Below, one piece after another: positions 40,402 to 49,480 of a DNA stretch of 64,000 nt. Within the stretch, counting starts at the first letter, position 1. Each line of letters opens with the position of its first letter. The stretch covers positions 1-64,000 of the forward strand of contig JAKVHY010000019.1 in NCBI GenBank assembly GCA_023284085.1, written 5' to 3'. The notes under the pieces are model-generated. The model made no database searches, was not told where the DNA came from, and was given only the letters and a program-made list of their open reading frames with translations. Position numbers and translations under genes: made by a program. Origin of the DNA: Shewanella benthica (lineage in GTDB: Bacteria; Pseudomonadota; Gammaproteobacteria; Enterobacterales; Shewanellaceae).

Positions 40402-41319
40402 CTAAGCTTGACCGTGTTCGATCTCATTGGATGAGTGATGCTTATCGACGATGATTTTCTCTAACAGGGCTGAAGCCGGCCCCTGAACATCTCGGTTAGG
40501 TATAACCAGACTCATCATCACTCTTCTATGACTATTTCCCTTTAAATTTAGCTGGCATAGCTGTCCTTGAGAGAGCAAAGAGTCGACTAAGTGTTTGGGT
40601 ATCCAGCAAAAACCTATGTTTTTATTTAAAATGGCCAAGGCCTCGTGAAAGTTAGATACGGTCCACCTTTGCTCCGCTTTTAACCAGCCAATATCGATAT
40701 GGGTCGCCTTTCCCGTATCTTTAATGACGATCTGCAGGTGTTGGGCCAAGGTTTGATCGTCTTCGATATTCGGATCTTGGGCTAAAACATGCTCTGGATG
40801 ACACACCAGCAGAAAGTCTATTTCACACAGAGGCTCTGAGATGTAACCCTTAGGCGGAACGCCGCCACATATGGCGATATCGACGCCTTGGTCTTTAATC
40901 AGATCGTGTGTGCCGCTGATCACTGAGTCTATTATGGTGATACGAGTCCCGCGGCTTTGTGGCTGAAAAGTGGCCAGGGCATCGACTAGCATATCCATGG
41001 GATAGACAATCTCTCTTGCTATGGTCAGTTTCGGCTCCCAGCCATTTTCTAAATTATTGGCGAGGAGTTCAAGTTCAGCCACAGACTGGGTGATGTGCCT
41101 GGAACGTCTCAACAAGACATCACCTTGCTCGGTCAAATAGGCTTTTCGTCCTCTGACTTCAAGCAGTTGGATGCCTAATTGGGATTGAAGCTTAGCAACG
41201 GCGTGGTTGAGCGAGGATTGACTCTTATTAAGGGCCGCAGCAGCCTGAGCATAGCCACCGAAATCGACGACGGCTTGTAATATTCGCCATTGTTCTAAGG
41301 TTGATTTAGCTCTATCCAT
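40402..41319 (-). CDS. LysR-family transcriptional regulator
   Basis: A 305-residue regulator. The DNA-binding domain (EQWRILQAVVDFGGYAQAAAALNKSQSSLNHAVAKLQ in pieces at residues 8-45) is standard, and the effector domain (about 93-300) begins KLTIAREIVYPMDMLVDAL. A long linker helix follows the reader head. It lies just downstream of the five-gene minus-strand cluster ending at 41396 and is transcribed in the same direction, 76 bases later. Whether it controls that cluster is not shown by the sequence. Confidence 0.87.
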   Translation of the reverse strand: MDRAKSTLEQWRILQAVVDFGGYAQAAAALNKSQSSLNHAVAKLQSQLGIQLLEVRGRKAYLTEQGDVLLRRSRHITQSVAELELLANNLENGWEPKLTIAREIVYPMDMLVDALATFQPQSRGTRITIIDSVISGTHDLIKDQGVDIAICGGVPPKGYISEPLCEIDFLLVCHPEHVLAQDPNIEDDQTLAQHLQIVIKDTGKATHIDIGWLKAEQRWTVSNFHEALAILNKNIGFCWIPKHLVDSLLSQGQLCQLNLKGNSHRRVMMSLVIPNRDVQGPASALLEKIIVDKHHSSNEIEHGQA

Positions 41320-41365
41320 GTTTAATCTGACCTAAAGTGCTATCTATAATATTGATTGAGTTAAC

Positions 41366-41389
41366 AATGGCCTGAGTGTATTCAGGCCA
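41366..41389 (-). terminator. Hairpin after the DUF3541 gene
   Basis: TGGCCTGA pairs with TCAGGCCA across a 6-base loop, seven bases beyond the stop codon on the minus strand. The T-run is poor (TTGTTAACT), so this is a probable but weak terminator. Confidence 0.55.
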
Positions 41390-41395
41390 ATGTCA

Positions 41396-42508
41396 TTACT
41401 TATTACTTGATTCCAGCTTAACTGAGACTTGCTTGGGCAGGTACTTCTTGGTGGCCTTGAGTTCAGTAAAATATGGCCCTTTATGCAGCTTCTGTGGCCA
41501 ATTGAGTAGCATCATGGCCAAGACATTTCTGTGCTCACCGAGCGCTAAATCAGGATTTCCCATAGGTGAACGAATAAACTGCACACTTTCATCGAAGGCA
41601 TTGACAATATGAGCTTGAGTCTTGGCAACAACCGGGTTATCAGACCGTCCCGCCAGATGAAAGCTTATTCCCACTTCGGCAATGATATCGTCGGTGGCAT
41701 CTTCTAAGATGCGATCAATATTGTCTTCAAAGTAATCCAAAATCCAGGAAAATTCTTTAGGTGAGACATCGTGCTGGTAGTATTCGCTGGCTGCAAAGAT
41801 GAAGTGAGTGAGGCCGTATAATTTGTTCTGATACTGTTTTTTATTGAGTTCACTATCTTTGTCGTTTGGATACACTTCAATGAAGGCCTGTTTGTACTCA
41901 TTGACATAGTCTCCAACTCCTAGCTGCTTAGCCCAGTAGGCGTAATTGATTAATTGCGCCGCCCAGGACTTAATCATGGCTTTATCGGTTAGCCCAGTTT
42001 TTAAGTCGGTCTTCTTCAGCGCCGTGATCAACTTATCATTACAGGGACCCGTTAAACCAAATTCATCGATACGGCTCGAAAATCTGAGTAATACATCGGT
42101 GTAAAATAGAAACTCAGGAAAGGGTTCTAATGCCTTCTTTCTGGCCTTAGCCCTAGGACCTTTACCGAGCACAGAAATGGCCTTTTCAGCCTCTGAGGTG
42201 ATAAATCCCGGCTTCTCGAGAGAGCAGGCATAGAAGGCTTGGGATTCGGTGACGGCATAGAGGTCGACGAGTGCGGCATTGGCATACTTTTCATCACCCG
42301 TCATGCGGTAGAGACGGATCCCATAATGGCCCTGTACGCGAGGAGGCAATTGGTAAAGGTGCAGTTCGAGATTATTCTTTATGCCTTGATACACCTTGTC
42401 ATTTTGTGTCTGGCTTGGCTCATTTATAGCGCTAACCGCACTTAGGCTAAATAGGGCAAGTGAAAGTGTACTGATCTTGAGGAAATTTTTCTGGGTAAGA
42501 AAAGCCAT
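41396..42508 (-). CDS. DUF3541 periplasmic protein
   Basis: About 370 residues. The start at 42508 has AGGAT six bases upstream; the frame continues 14 residues further without support. A signal peptide (FLKISTLSLALFSLSAVSA) is followed by an all-helical protein with GHYGIRLYRMTGDEKYANAA near the N-terminus, suggesting an alpha-toroid or sel-like helical array. The family (DUF3541) has no known function. Its first 62 bases overlap the end of the preceding M3-like gene in another frame, which shows tight coupling to the five-gene cluster. Confidence 0.72.
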   Translation of the reverse strand: MAFLTQKNFLKISTLSLALFSLSAVSAINEPSQTQNDKVYQGIKNNLELHLYQLPPRVQGHYGIRLYRMTGDEKYANAALVDLYAVTESQAFYACSLEKPGFITSEAEKAISVLGKGPRAKARKKALEPFPEFLFYTDVLLRFSSRIDEFGLTGPCNDKLITALKKTDLKTGLTDKAMIKSWAAQLINYAYWAKQLGVGDYVNEYKQAFIEVYPNDKDSELNKKQYQNKLYGLTHFIFAASEYYQHDVSPKEFSWILDYFEDNIDRILEDATDDIIAEVGISFHLAGRSDNPVVAKTQAHIVNAFDESVQFIRSPMGNPDLALGEHRNVLAMMLLNWPQKLHKGPYFTELKATKKYLPKQVSVKLESSNK

Positions 42509-44267
42509 CTTGTATCCTTTTAATGAGAGATAGTGCATCGACAGGTTCACCGAGTAATATTCTTAGCCTTTGATTTATTGTTTTGTAATCTTCATTGACC
42601 ACCAGTGTATTGTACACACTGGATTGATTTTTACAGTGTTTTGTAGATTGGTAGAGGTATTGAGAGAGTGAGGCTTGCCAAAGCTGCTGATAGTACAGGG
42701 GACCGGAAGTGACGATAGCGTAAAAATTATAGGGATAATCTTCAGGGCGTGCCCATTCACCTGTGAATGACTCGATAAATTCAACGTCGAGTCTCTTATA
42801 GGGTTTTAGGCTCACATTGGAATAAAAATTTAGCGCGACTTTAGCCCTGAACACCTTTAGCTGTCGGGCGAAGCGGGAAACGGTACTTTCGCGGCTCAGC
42901 TCGGTATAGGGTTCGACAATCCCTTCACCTAGATATAAGGCTAACCAAAGCTCACCAATATTACTGGTATCGAGAGTCTCACCGATCGTGTTGACTAGGT
43001 AGTAATGACTGCTGGGGGACAGAGCCGCAAGGGCAGAGGCGTATGCCTTAACTAGGTCCTGCTTGTCTTTGATGCGACTCAGCTCTGGCTTCATTGACAG
43101 TTGAACTTGACCGAACTGACGTCCTAGCACCGGCGATCTTAAGATATGTATCTTGCTTCGATTGCTAGGCTCTATAAATATATCCCCTAGCAATCGACCC
43201 TGATACCAGACACGCTGGATATTTCCAGTCACAGTCTCGAAATTAAAACCTAAAGTTTGGGCTCTTACCTGTATATTATCCATGAGCTCTGCAGCTGCTA
43301 TGTTTGCCGTGTGCATGCTTTGGGATTGAGACAGATGGTGACCTAGATTCCAGGGCGCTGTGGGGGCAACCTCTGTTTGCGTGTCTAAAAACGTTTTTAC
43401 TAGCTCAGGTGTTGCTAGAAACTGCTTCGCCAGAGAGAAACTGGCATAGTCTGTAAACCCTTTATCATCTGCCTGTAGGGTCTTTAGTTGCAAGACTTGC
43501 TCGAGAGCCGGCTGGTTTTTCTCTTTTGCCCGTCCTTGGTAGGCTTGCCAAACACGTTTTTGACAGACAGGATCATCCTGTTTGATTAAATAGGCCGCAA
43601 TGCTGAGGTTAAAAGCATTGCGAATTTGGGGTTCTGGCGAGTGCTTATCTTCACTATTACTGCCGATTCTATTTGTCACCGCTGACGGGTTAGGAGCTGT
43701 GTTTAATTGGCAATCTTGCTCGGTAAACTGCAATGTCAGTTGCTGGGTTCTTAATCCCTGTTTAATGCTGGCTTGTGCCGTGTGTAGCTGAGATTTCTGT
43801 GCCAAAGACAGGTGATTTACCTTGAGTGCATCGAGTCTATTTAACAGTTGGCTGAGCTCCTTACTATAGGCCGCTCCTGCTAACTGATCGGTGAGTCGTG
43901 CCAACCAGGGCGAATTAAGTGTTTGAGCCATTATATCGGCCATGTGCAGCTGACATTGCAGCAGACTTTCCAGGTCGAGGCGAGGTAGGGGGTAGCTACG
44001 GTAATATTGCAATCTGTCTTTGATATTAAACAGACTTAGCAGGGAGGCTTCGAGGGCGTGACTCTGCTTGATAACAGCTTCATCAGATTGGCTTATTACG
44101 GCGAGATTGATGTGTGAGAACTGCGAGTCACCTGTAAACGAATCACTAGGCGACTGCAGTTGCAAGCATTGCTCTACGAGTAAAGGCAGAGGAGAAACGG
44201 CGGCCTTGGCCGCCGTAGTGAAGATAAGACTAGAGCTGAGGGCTATGGCAAAAATGCTTCTTAGCAT
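42447..44267 (-). CDS. Large secreted protein, possibly a catalytically dead M3-type peptidase
   Basis: About 606 residues with a signal peptide (MLRSIFAIALSSSLIFTTAAKAA). It is mainly helical. From about residue 300 the order of segments (DYASFSLAKQFLATPE, then VRAQTLGFNFETV, RVWYQGRLLGDIFIEP, and GELWLALYLGEGIVEPYTEL) recalls the C-terminal half of M3 oligopeptidases (OpdA, Dcp). No HExxH occurs where it should, so it would be inactive; the family link is my inference and may be wrong. The start codon lies inside the ligase gene (38-base overlap) and the 3' end overlaps the DUF3541 gene by 62 bases. Confidence 0.55.
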   Translation of the reverse strand: MLRSIFAIALSSSLIFTTAAKAAVSPLPLLVEQCLQLQSPSDSFTGDSQFSHINLAVISQSDEAVIKQSHALEASLLSLFNIKDRLQYYRSYPLPRLDLESLLQCQLHMADIMAQTLNSPWLARLTDQLAGAAYSKELSQLLNRLDALKVNHLSLAQKSQLHTAQASIKQGLRTQQLTLQFTEQDCQLNTAPNPSAVTNRIGSNSEDKHSPEPQIRNAFNLSIAAYLIKQDDPVCQKRVWQAYQGRAKEKNQPALEQVLQLKTLQADDKGFTDYASFSLAKQFLATPELVKTFLDTQTEVAPTAPWNLGHHLSQSQSMHTANIAAAELMDNIQVRAQTLGFNFETVTGNIQRVWYQGRLLGDIFIEPSNRSKIHILRSPVLGRQFGQVQLSMKPELSRIKDKQDLVKAYASALAALSPSSHYYLVNTIGETLDTSNIGELWLALYLGEGIVEPYTELSRESTVSRFARQLKVFRAKVALNFYSNVSLKPYKRLDVEFIESFTGEWARPEDYPYNFYAIVTSGPLYYQQLWQASLSQYLYQSTKHCKNQSSVYNTLVVNEDYKTINQRLRILLGEPVDALSLIKRIQDGFSYPEKFPQDQYTFTCPI

Positions 44268-45192
44268 ATTCAACTCGTTCATCCACTGTCATATTATGAT
44301 TACCGAGTCTGTCCACATTATCCAGATTGGGCAAGATCCCTCGGTTATTGGCTATTTGTATGGCGAGACCGGGACGGGCATTGAGCTCAAGCAGCAAGGG
44401 TCCCTTGTCTCTATCGAGTACCATATCTGTGCCTAAATAGCCCATCTCACTCATCTCATAAGCTTTAGAAGCCGTGTGGAGCAAGAAGTCCCAGTGAGGA
44501 ACTTCAATATCCGTGAGCTTCTTATTGGTATCCGGATGAAAATCGATAGGCTCATCGAACTGTACTGCATGCAGTCCCTTACCCGTGCCGATATCGACGC
44601 CAACGCCTACCGCTCCCTGATGCAAGTTAGCCTTACCATCGGACGCCGCTGTCGACAGACGCAACATGCCCATGACAGGGAAGCCTTTGTAAACGATGAG
44701 ACGAATGTCCGGCACTCCTTCATAGGAGTAGCCATCGAAAACCGGATCGAATTGGATAAGCCCTTCAACGATGGCCACGTCGGGATTGCCGCCAAGAGAA
44801 AACAGGCCACTGAGTACATTCGATACATGGCGGTATACTTCAGAAGGCGTGACCTCTTGACCGTTAGGTTTATAGTAACGCCCCGCTTCGACCTTAGTGA
44901 TCACTAAGATCCCTTTACCACCAGAGCCTTTCGCTGGCTTGATAACGAAGCCATCTTCTGCGGCAACCATGGCCGGGATATCTTCAATCTGATGTTGCTC
45001 TCGCACCACACCGATAAGCGAAGGGACGGCGATGTTATTGGCTAATGCCAGTTGTTTGGTGGTGAGTTTATCATCGACTCGTTTGTAAAATTTACGTGGG
45101 TTACAGCGACCAATATAGTCGATGTTACGCTTATTCATGCCAAGCACACCCTTGCTGCTCAGAGCCGATGGCCAAGCTAATGAGAACTTCAT
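44230..45192 (-). CDS. RimK-like alpha-L-glutamate ligase family protein (ATP-grasp)
   Basis: A 320-residue cytoplasmic ATP-grasp enzyme of the TIGR02291 type. The glycine loop is FVIKPAKGSGGKGILVI; the metal and nucleotide residues appear in DIRLIVYKGFPVMGMLRL and GPLLLELNARPGLAIQIAN. RimK-like ligases join amino acids, typically glutamate, to peptide or protein carboxyl groups through an acyl phosphate. The acceptor here is unknown. It is one base from the transglutaminase-7TM gene. This trio with the retropepsin-like protein is conserved in many proteobacteria. Confidence 0.88.
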   Translation of the reverse strand: MKFSLAWPSALSSKGVLGMNKRNIDYIGRCNPRKFYKRVDDKLTTKQLALANNIAVPSLIGVVREQHQIEDIPAMVAAEDGFVIKPAKGSGGKGILVITKVEAGRYYKPNGQEVTPSEVYRHVSNVLSGLFSLGGNPDVAIVEGLIQFDPVFDGYSYEGVPDIRLIVYKGFPVMGMLRLSTAASDGKANLHQGAVGVGVDIGTGKGLHAVQFDEPIDFHPDTNKKLTDIEVPHWDFLLHTASKAYEMSEMGYLGTDMVLDRDKGPLLLELNARPGLAIQIANNRGILPNLDNVDRLGNHNMTVDERVEYAKKHFCHSPQL

Positions 45193-45193
45193 G

Positions 45194-46699
45194 TTATTCT
45201 CCAGCCAAGGGCTTAAAGCGTCTAAGTTCGAGTAAACGGTAACCGGTATACTGTCCCATGACTAGCACGACAGCCAAGATAACTAAATGGATGCCCAAGA
45301 AATTAAATACCCAGTGCTGTATCCAAGGCGCGCTCATGGCCAGATAAGCCAGAGTGGCGACAAACAGGCTACCACCGCCTTGTAAAACCACTTCCTTAGG
45401 GCCTTCCTCTTCCCATAGAATAGACATTCTTTCTATGGTCCAGGCAAGAATGATCATCGGGAAGAATGTGATGGTCAATCCTTCACTGAGGCCAAACTTA
45501 TATGACAATAAGGTAAACACACCTATGATACCGATAACCACGATGATCACCGCCGATATTCGGGAGATAAGCAGCAGGTTCAGTTGTGACAGATAGGAGC
45601 GGATCATTAGGCCACAAGCGACGATCAGTATGAAACCAATGAGACCTGTTAACAATGTCGTTTGAATAAATGCCAATGCAATCAAGACTGGCATAAACGT
45701 GCCTGAAGTCTTAAGGCCCACAAGGACACGAAGAAACACCACCATTAACACGCCGATGGGGATTAATAAGATGCCTTTAAACAGGCTCTGTTCTTCCAGA
45801 GGCAGCTGATATAAGGAGAAATCCAGTGCGCCTTTATTGTTCATCACATCCAGAGAGGTGGCCAGTGCCGAGCGGGTATCCTGAAGCATTGAAAAATTCA
45901 CTTGTGAATTGATGCCACCGATCACATCCAGAGTCGATTTACCCGATCTATCCCATAGAAGTAGGTTATCAGGGCGCCCTTGGGTGCCATTCCTAGGATT
46001 GAAAAGATGCCACTCGCCATCATCATAAACTTCTACAAAGTTAGCTAGCTGTTGTCTGCGTCGTTGATCTTCAAGATTCAAGCCACTGACTATTTGAGCC
46101 GGGATCCCTTTGCTATTGAGCATGTGTACAAAAAGCTTGCTAGGGGAGTTGCTACTCAAGAGTAATTCGATATTCTGGTTGCGTTCTTCGGCGTTGAAGG
46201 CTTTATTGAGCTGCTGAGCGAAAGAGAGGTTGGTCGCACTCTTGGCCCAGACTTCTTCGATGGCTTGCTCTGCTGCGACTTTCTCTGTCGCCGGCCAGAT
46301 AAAAGTATTGGCAACATCTGGGGTACCGATTGCCTTAATCGTGGTGATCCCTGTGGGGATAAGGGTGATTTTATAATAAAGATCTTGTCGGCCTGTAGCC
46401 GAACGGATCGACCAGATCGCCCGTTTGTTTTGCGGGTCATCTGTGATCGACAATCCAAAACCGGGAGAGCTGGCATTCTCAACTAAGATTTCAAATGCCG
46501 GATCGTTTGGCAGTGAAAATGAGACTTCTGCTGGTTCTCCTGTGCCTTGGAAGCTGACTTTTGCCTCCACGCCCCAGCTTTGAACTTGCTTACCAGGTAA
46601 GAAAGGCACATTGTGTTCTATTCCACGATAAACACTGCTCGCTATGCCTGCGATAAATAACAGGGCAACCAGTATGTAAAAGGGTTTCTTCGAATGCAT
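45194..46699 (-). CDS. Inactive transglutaminase fused to seven membrane helices
   Basis: A 501-residue inner-membrane protein. One N-terminal anchor (FYILVALLFIAGIASSVY) is followed by a periplasmic transglutaminase-like domain to about residue 300, then about seven helices to the end. The catalytic triad is lost: the cysteine segment reads SNSPSKLFVHML, the histidine position is Asn in NFVEVYDDGEW and the aspartate position is Asn in HLFNPRNG. Such domains may bind peptides without cutting or linking them. AGGAAT precedes ATG 46699. The gene lies 11 bases after the retropepsin-like gene and one base before the ligase. Confidence 0.88.
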   Translation of the reverse strand: MHSKKPFYILVALLFIAGIASSVYRGIEHNVPFLPGKQVQSWGVEAKVSFQGTGEPAEVSFSLPNDPAFEILVENASSPGFGLSITDDPQNKRAIWSIRSATGRQDLYYKITLIPTGITTIKAIGTPDVANTFIWPATEKVAAEQAIEEVWAKSATNLSFAQQLNKAFNAEERNQNIELLLSSNSPSKLFVHMLNSKGIPAQIVSGLNLEDQRRRQQLANFVEVYDDGEWHLFNPRNGTQGRPDNLLLWDRSGKSTLDVIGGINSQVNFSMLQDTRSALATSLDVMNNKGALDFSLYQLPLEEQSLFKGILLIPIGVLMVVFLRVLVGLKTSGTFMPVLIALAFIQTTLLTGLIGFILIVACGLMIRSYLSQLNLLLISRISAVIIVVIGIIGVFTLLSYKFGLSEGLTITFFPMIILAWTIERMSILWEEEGPKEVVLQGGGSLFVATLAYLAMSAPWIQHWVFNFLGIHLVILAVVLVMGQYTGYRLLELRRFKPLAGE

Positions 46700-46710
46700 T
46701 AACTCTATTC

Positions 46711-47454
46711 CTATTTATTTACGGCTGAGTGAGCCCGTTTTTTTCCATGGATAAATGTTTGCCCCACATCGACTATGGCAATGTCTTGCATAAATTTCCG
46801 CCCTAACAAGAGTGGGAAATCGAGATGACTACGATCGACTAAGTTAAGATCGGTCTCAGCCTTGTATTTTCCAATCTGTAGGTGCGCATGAATGACCGGT
46901 CGGCGGTCACTCTTTTCATCGGCTTCTTGCTTGATACGCACGAAACGTTCGACTCTCGATTCGAACGTTTCTGCTGGGGCATCGCTGCCCTGAGTCAATA
47001 CATCGAAACGAACCCATTGCTTACCATCACGTTCGAACAGGATGATATTGCGGGCATCGAGAGAAGAGGATTCGGCTCCTGTGTCGATACGTGTCTTAAA
47101 ACTCGCTTTAATCTCATCGACATAGACATTTTCTGCCGCGCCCAGTAGGAACTTGTCACCTAAGGGCGAGGGAGGACATTCCAGCGCAATCGGCGAAATG
47201 GTCTCTTTTGGTTCAAGCTTGAGCTGAGCTATCTGGGTCTCTAGGGCTGTCAGTTGTGTCGATAACACAGTATAACTTGCTGCTTGTGCCTGAGTATTTT
47301 CATCTATAACAGCAACGAGATCGGCTTGTTGTTTCGCTAAGCTGGTTTCTAATGCTGCAGCATCAATCGGTTGTGGCAATTTTTCGGTTTGATTTGTCAA
47401 TGCGCAACCTGCCAAGGTTGTAATTGCAGCGATACAGAATATCTGCTTTAACAT
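46711..47454 (-). CDS. Retropepsin-like lipoprotein (RimB / 'ATP-dependent zinc protease' family)
   Basis: About 247 residues. ATG 47454 has GGGAAG upstream. A lipoprotein signal ends LAGC (Cys17), then comes a coiled coil at about residues 35-85 and an aspartic-protease-like domain with the active-site motif RIDTGAESSSLDA, and LDFPLLLGRKFMQDIAIVDV, the paired Leu-Gly strand of retropepsins. The family's usual 'ATP-dependent zinc protease' label has no support in the sequence. It should act as a dimer in the periplasm. It is the first gene of the five-gene cluster, 83 bases after cmoB. Confidence 0.87.
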   Translation of the reverse strand: MLKQIFCIAAITTLAGCALTNQTEKLPQPIDAAALETSLAKQQADLVAVIDENTQAQAASYTVLSTQLTALETQIAQLKLEPKETISPIALECPPSPLGDKFLLGAAENVYVDEIKASFKTRIDTGAESSSLDARNIILFERDGKQWVRFDVLTQGSDAPAETFESRVERFVRIKQEADEKSDRRPVIHAHLQIGKYKAETDLNLVDRSHLDFPLLLGRKFMQDIAIVDVGQTFIHGKKRAHSAVNK

Positions 47455-47537
47455 AGTGCTTCCCATTACTATTGTGTTTAGTCCGGTGGATCATTTCCAA
47501 GCTGTTACCGCTTGAGCTTATATCGTCCTAGATAAAA

Positions 47538-48530
47538 TTAAATTAAATCTTTATTAGGCTGGTTTTTAGTGGCGATAAACGTAGCACGTTTTGGTGCAGG
47601 GTAACCCTCTATCGTCAAATCGATATTGGTCGGATCCAGGTAATCAACTAAAGATTCATTGGGCATCCAGTCGGTACTTCTCTGCTCGGCTAACGAGGTC
47701 ACATCGATATCGACACATCTTACATTGATAAAGTCGGCTTTCTTAATCCAAGCTTCTAAAGCGGCCGCAGAAGGCAGAAACCATACATTATTCATCTTGC
47801 CATATCTATCTTCAGGCACGAGAACGGTATTTTCATCACCATCTATGACCAATGTCTCTAAAACGAGTTCACCACCTGTTCGCAATTGATCCCTAAGTTG
47901 TAACAAATGATCGATTGGTGATCGGCGATGATAGAGTACTCCCATAGAAAAGACAGTATCGAAAGCGTCCAAGGGAGGGAGTTCCTCTATGCCTAGGGGC
48001 AATAAGTGGATCGGATGCTGTTCACCGGCCAATCTCTTGATTGCTTCGAATTGGCACAAGAAGAGGGTGGCAGGATCGATGCCTACGACATGTTTAGCGC
48101 CTTCACCTAGCATACGCCACATATGATAACCACTGCCACAGCCCACATCGAGTATGGTTCGATTGTTTAAAGGCGATAGGTGAGGCAGCACGCGTTCCCA
48201 CTTCCAGTCAGAACGCCATTCGGTATCTATCTCTATGCCATGGACAGAGAAGGGACCCTTGCGCCAAGGCTGAAAAATACGCAATAAATTTTCGAGTTTC
48301 TCTTGTTCACCCGAGCTCAGTTGGCTACCGGATCCAATCGTGACACTGTTTTTTAGATCTAAGCTGTCGGGCGCCGGATAGTGGAGCTTATTGAGGACCT
48401 TTTCCCATTTAGGCAAGGTGCCGTGTTTATGCTCTCTCTGCCATTGACCCAATATAGCTGGCAATGTTTCTAACCAGTGTTGCAGGCTTGAATCTGCAAT
48501 TTGTTTGTAAAAGGAGCTGAAACTAATCAC
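47538..48530 (-). CDS. cmoB: tRNA U34 carboxymethyltransferase CmoB
   Basis: A 330-residue enzyme that uses carboxy-SAM to make 5-oxyacetyluridine at tRNA position 34. The SAM-type motif [20 protein letters not shown] is intact, with [32 protein letters not shown] and NVWFLPS following. The N-terminal helical domain ([41 protein letters not shown]) is diagnostic of CmoB. It follows cmoA on the same strand with 66 bases between. Confidence 0.97.
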   Translation of the reverse strand: MISFSSFYKQIADSSLQHWLETLPAILGQWQREHKHGTLPKWEKVLNKLHYPAPDSLDLKNSVTIGSGSQLSSGEQEKLENLLRIFQPWRKGPFSVHGIEIDTEWRSDWKWERVLPHLSPLNNRTILDVGCGSGYHMWRMLGEGAKHVVGIDPATLFLCQFEAIKRLAGEQHPIHLLPLGIEELPPLDAFDTVFSMGVLYHRRSPIDHLLQLRDQLRTGGELVLETLVIDGDENTVLVPEDRYGKMNNVWFLPSAAALEAWIKKADFINVRCVDIDVTSLAEQRSTDWMPNESLVDYLDPTNIDLTIEGYPAPKRATFIATKNQPNKDLI

Positions 48531-48596
48531 TTGCTTATCACCTTTTGAAGCTATTGAGTTGAAATTATAAACGAAATCTAGTGTTTTTCTTGGGTT

Positions 48597-49331
48597 CTAA
48601 GACTTAACGGCGACCATAGACGCGAAATTGAAGCATTGAAACCATATGTTGAAATGTTTGAAACCCTGTTTTCTAAGCCGGTGTTGGTGTTGTGCCAAGG
48701 TATCTGGCTTCATCACATTTTCCAGTGAACTGCGTTTTTGACTTATTTCCAGTTCGCTGTAGCCATTGGCTCGTTTAAAGTCCAGGTGAAGATCATATAA
48801 GAGTGTTTGAATCGCATCATCTTCAAAATTTAATTTCTCTGAAAGGATCAGGATGCCACCCGGATTGAGTCCCTGATAGATCTTACTCAACAGCTGGTCT
48901 CTGTCTGCAGGAGCCAGAAACTGCATAGTGAAATTAAGTACCACCATGGAGGCATTTTCAATTTTGATATCTCTGATGTCGCCACAGACTAGATCGACAG
49001 GCGTGCTACTCACGTAAGCCGTTAAGTTCTCACTACAACGTTCAATCATCGACTGGCTATTGTCGACGGCTATGATACGACAATTACGATTATCGATCTG
49101 GCGTCTGATACTTAAGGTGGCGGCGCCAAGCGAGCAGCCTAGGTCATAGATATTGCTATCGGACGTGGCGAATTTTTGTGCGAAAGCGCCTAGGGTATTA
49201 ATGATCTGGCTATACCCAGGTACGGAACGTTTAATCATGTCGTTAAACACGCCCGCCACTTTTTCATCAAACTGAAAGTCGCTTACGTTTTCGCATGCTT
49301 GCGCATATATATTATCTTGAGATGATGTCAT
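48597..49331 (-). CDS. cmoA: Carboxy-S-adenosyl-L-methionine synthase CmoA
   Basis: A 244-residue class I methyltransferase-fold enzyme that makes carboxy-SAM from SAM and prephenate, the cofactor for Cmo[27 protein letters not shown] is the family's N-terminal signature, [15 protein letters not shown] is the SAM motif, and [12 protein letters not shown] and [12 protein letters not shown] complete the core. It starts 149 bases from the divergent sensor gene at 49481. Confidence 0.97.
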   Translation of the reverse strand: MTSSQDNIYAQACENVSDFQFDEKVAGVFNDMIKRSVPGYSQIINTLGAFAQKFATSDSNIYDLGCSLGAATLSIRRQIDNRNCRIIAVDNSQSMIERCSENLTAYVSSTPVDLVCGDIRDIKIENASMVVLNFTMQFLAPADRDQLLSKIYQGLNPGGILILSEKLNFEDDAIQTLLYDLHLDFKRANGYSELEISQKRSSLENVMKPDTLAQHQHRLRKQGFKHFNIWFQCFNFASMVAVKS

Positions 49332-49480
49332 TAGCTTTTAGTGTGTAAATTCAACGTTTCATTCTATCGAAATAACACTCGATGCAGCAAGCCTAGTACT
49401 GGATATTTCTCGTAAAGTTTTGTCTAATAGCGAATGTATAACAAGATTTTCACACTCGTTTAGCTTTTTGGATATAACAC

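Noticed and set aside
44476..44907. 143-residue plus-strand ORF antisense to the RimK-like ligase
   Set aside because: The ligase frame carries intact ATP-grasp motifs; this frame has Arg/Ile-rich sequence without family resemblance.
47454..47537. cmoB and the retropepsin cluster as one operon
   Set aside because: Same strand and only 83 bases apart, but no functional link is apparent and the gap could hold a promoter; co-transcription cannot be decided from sequence.
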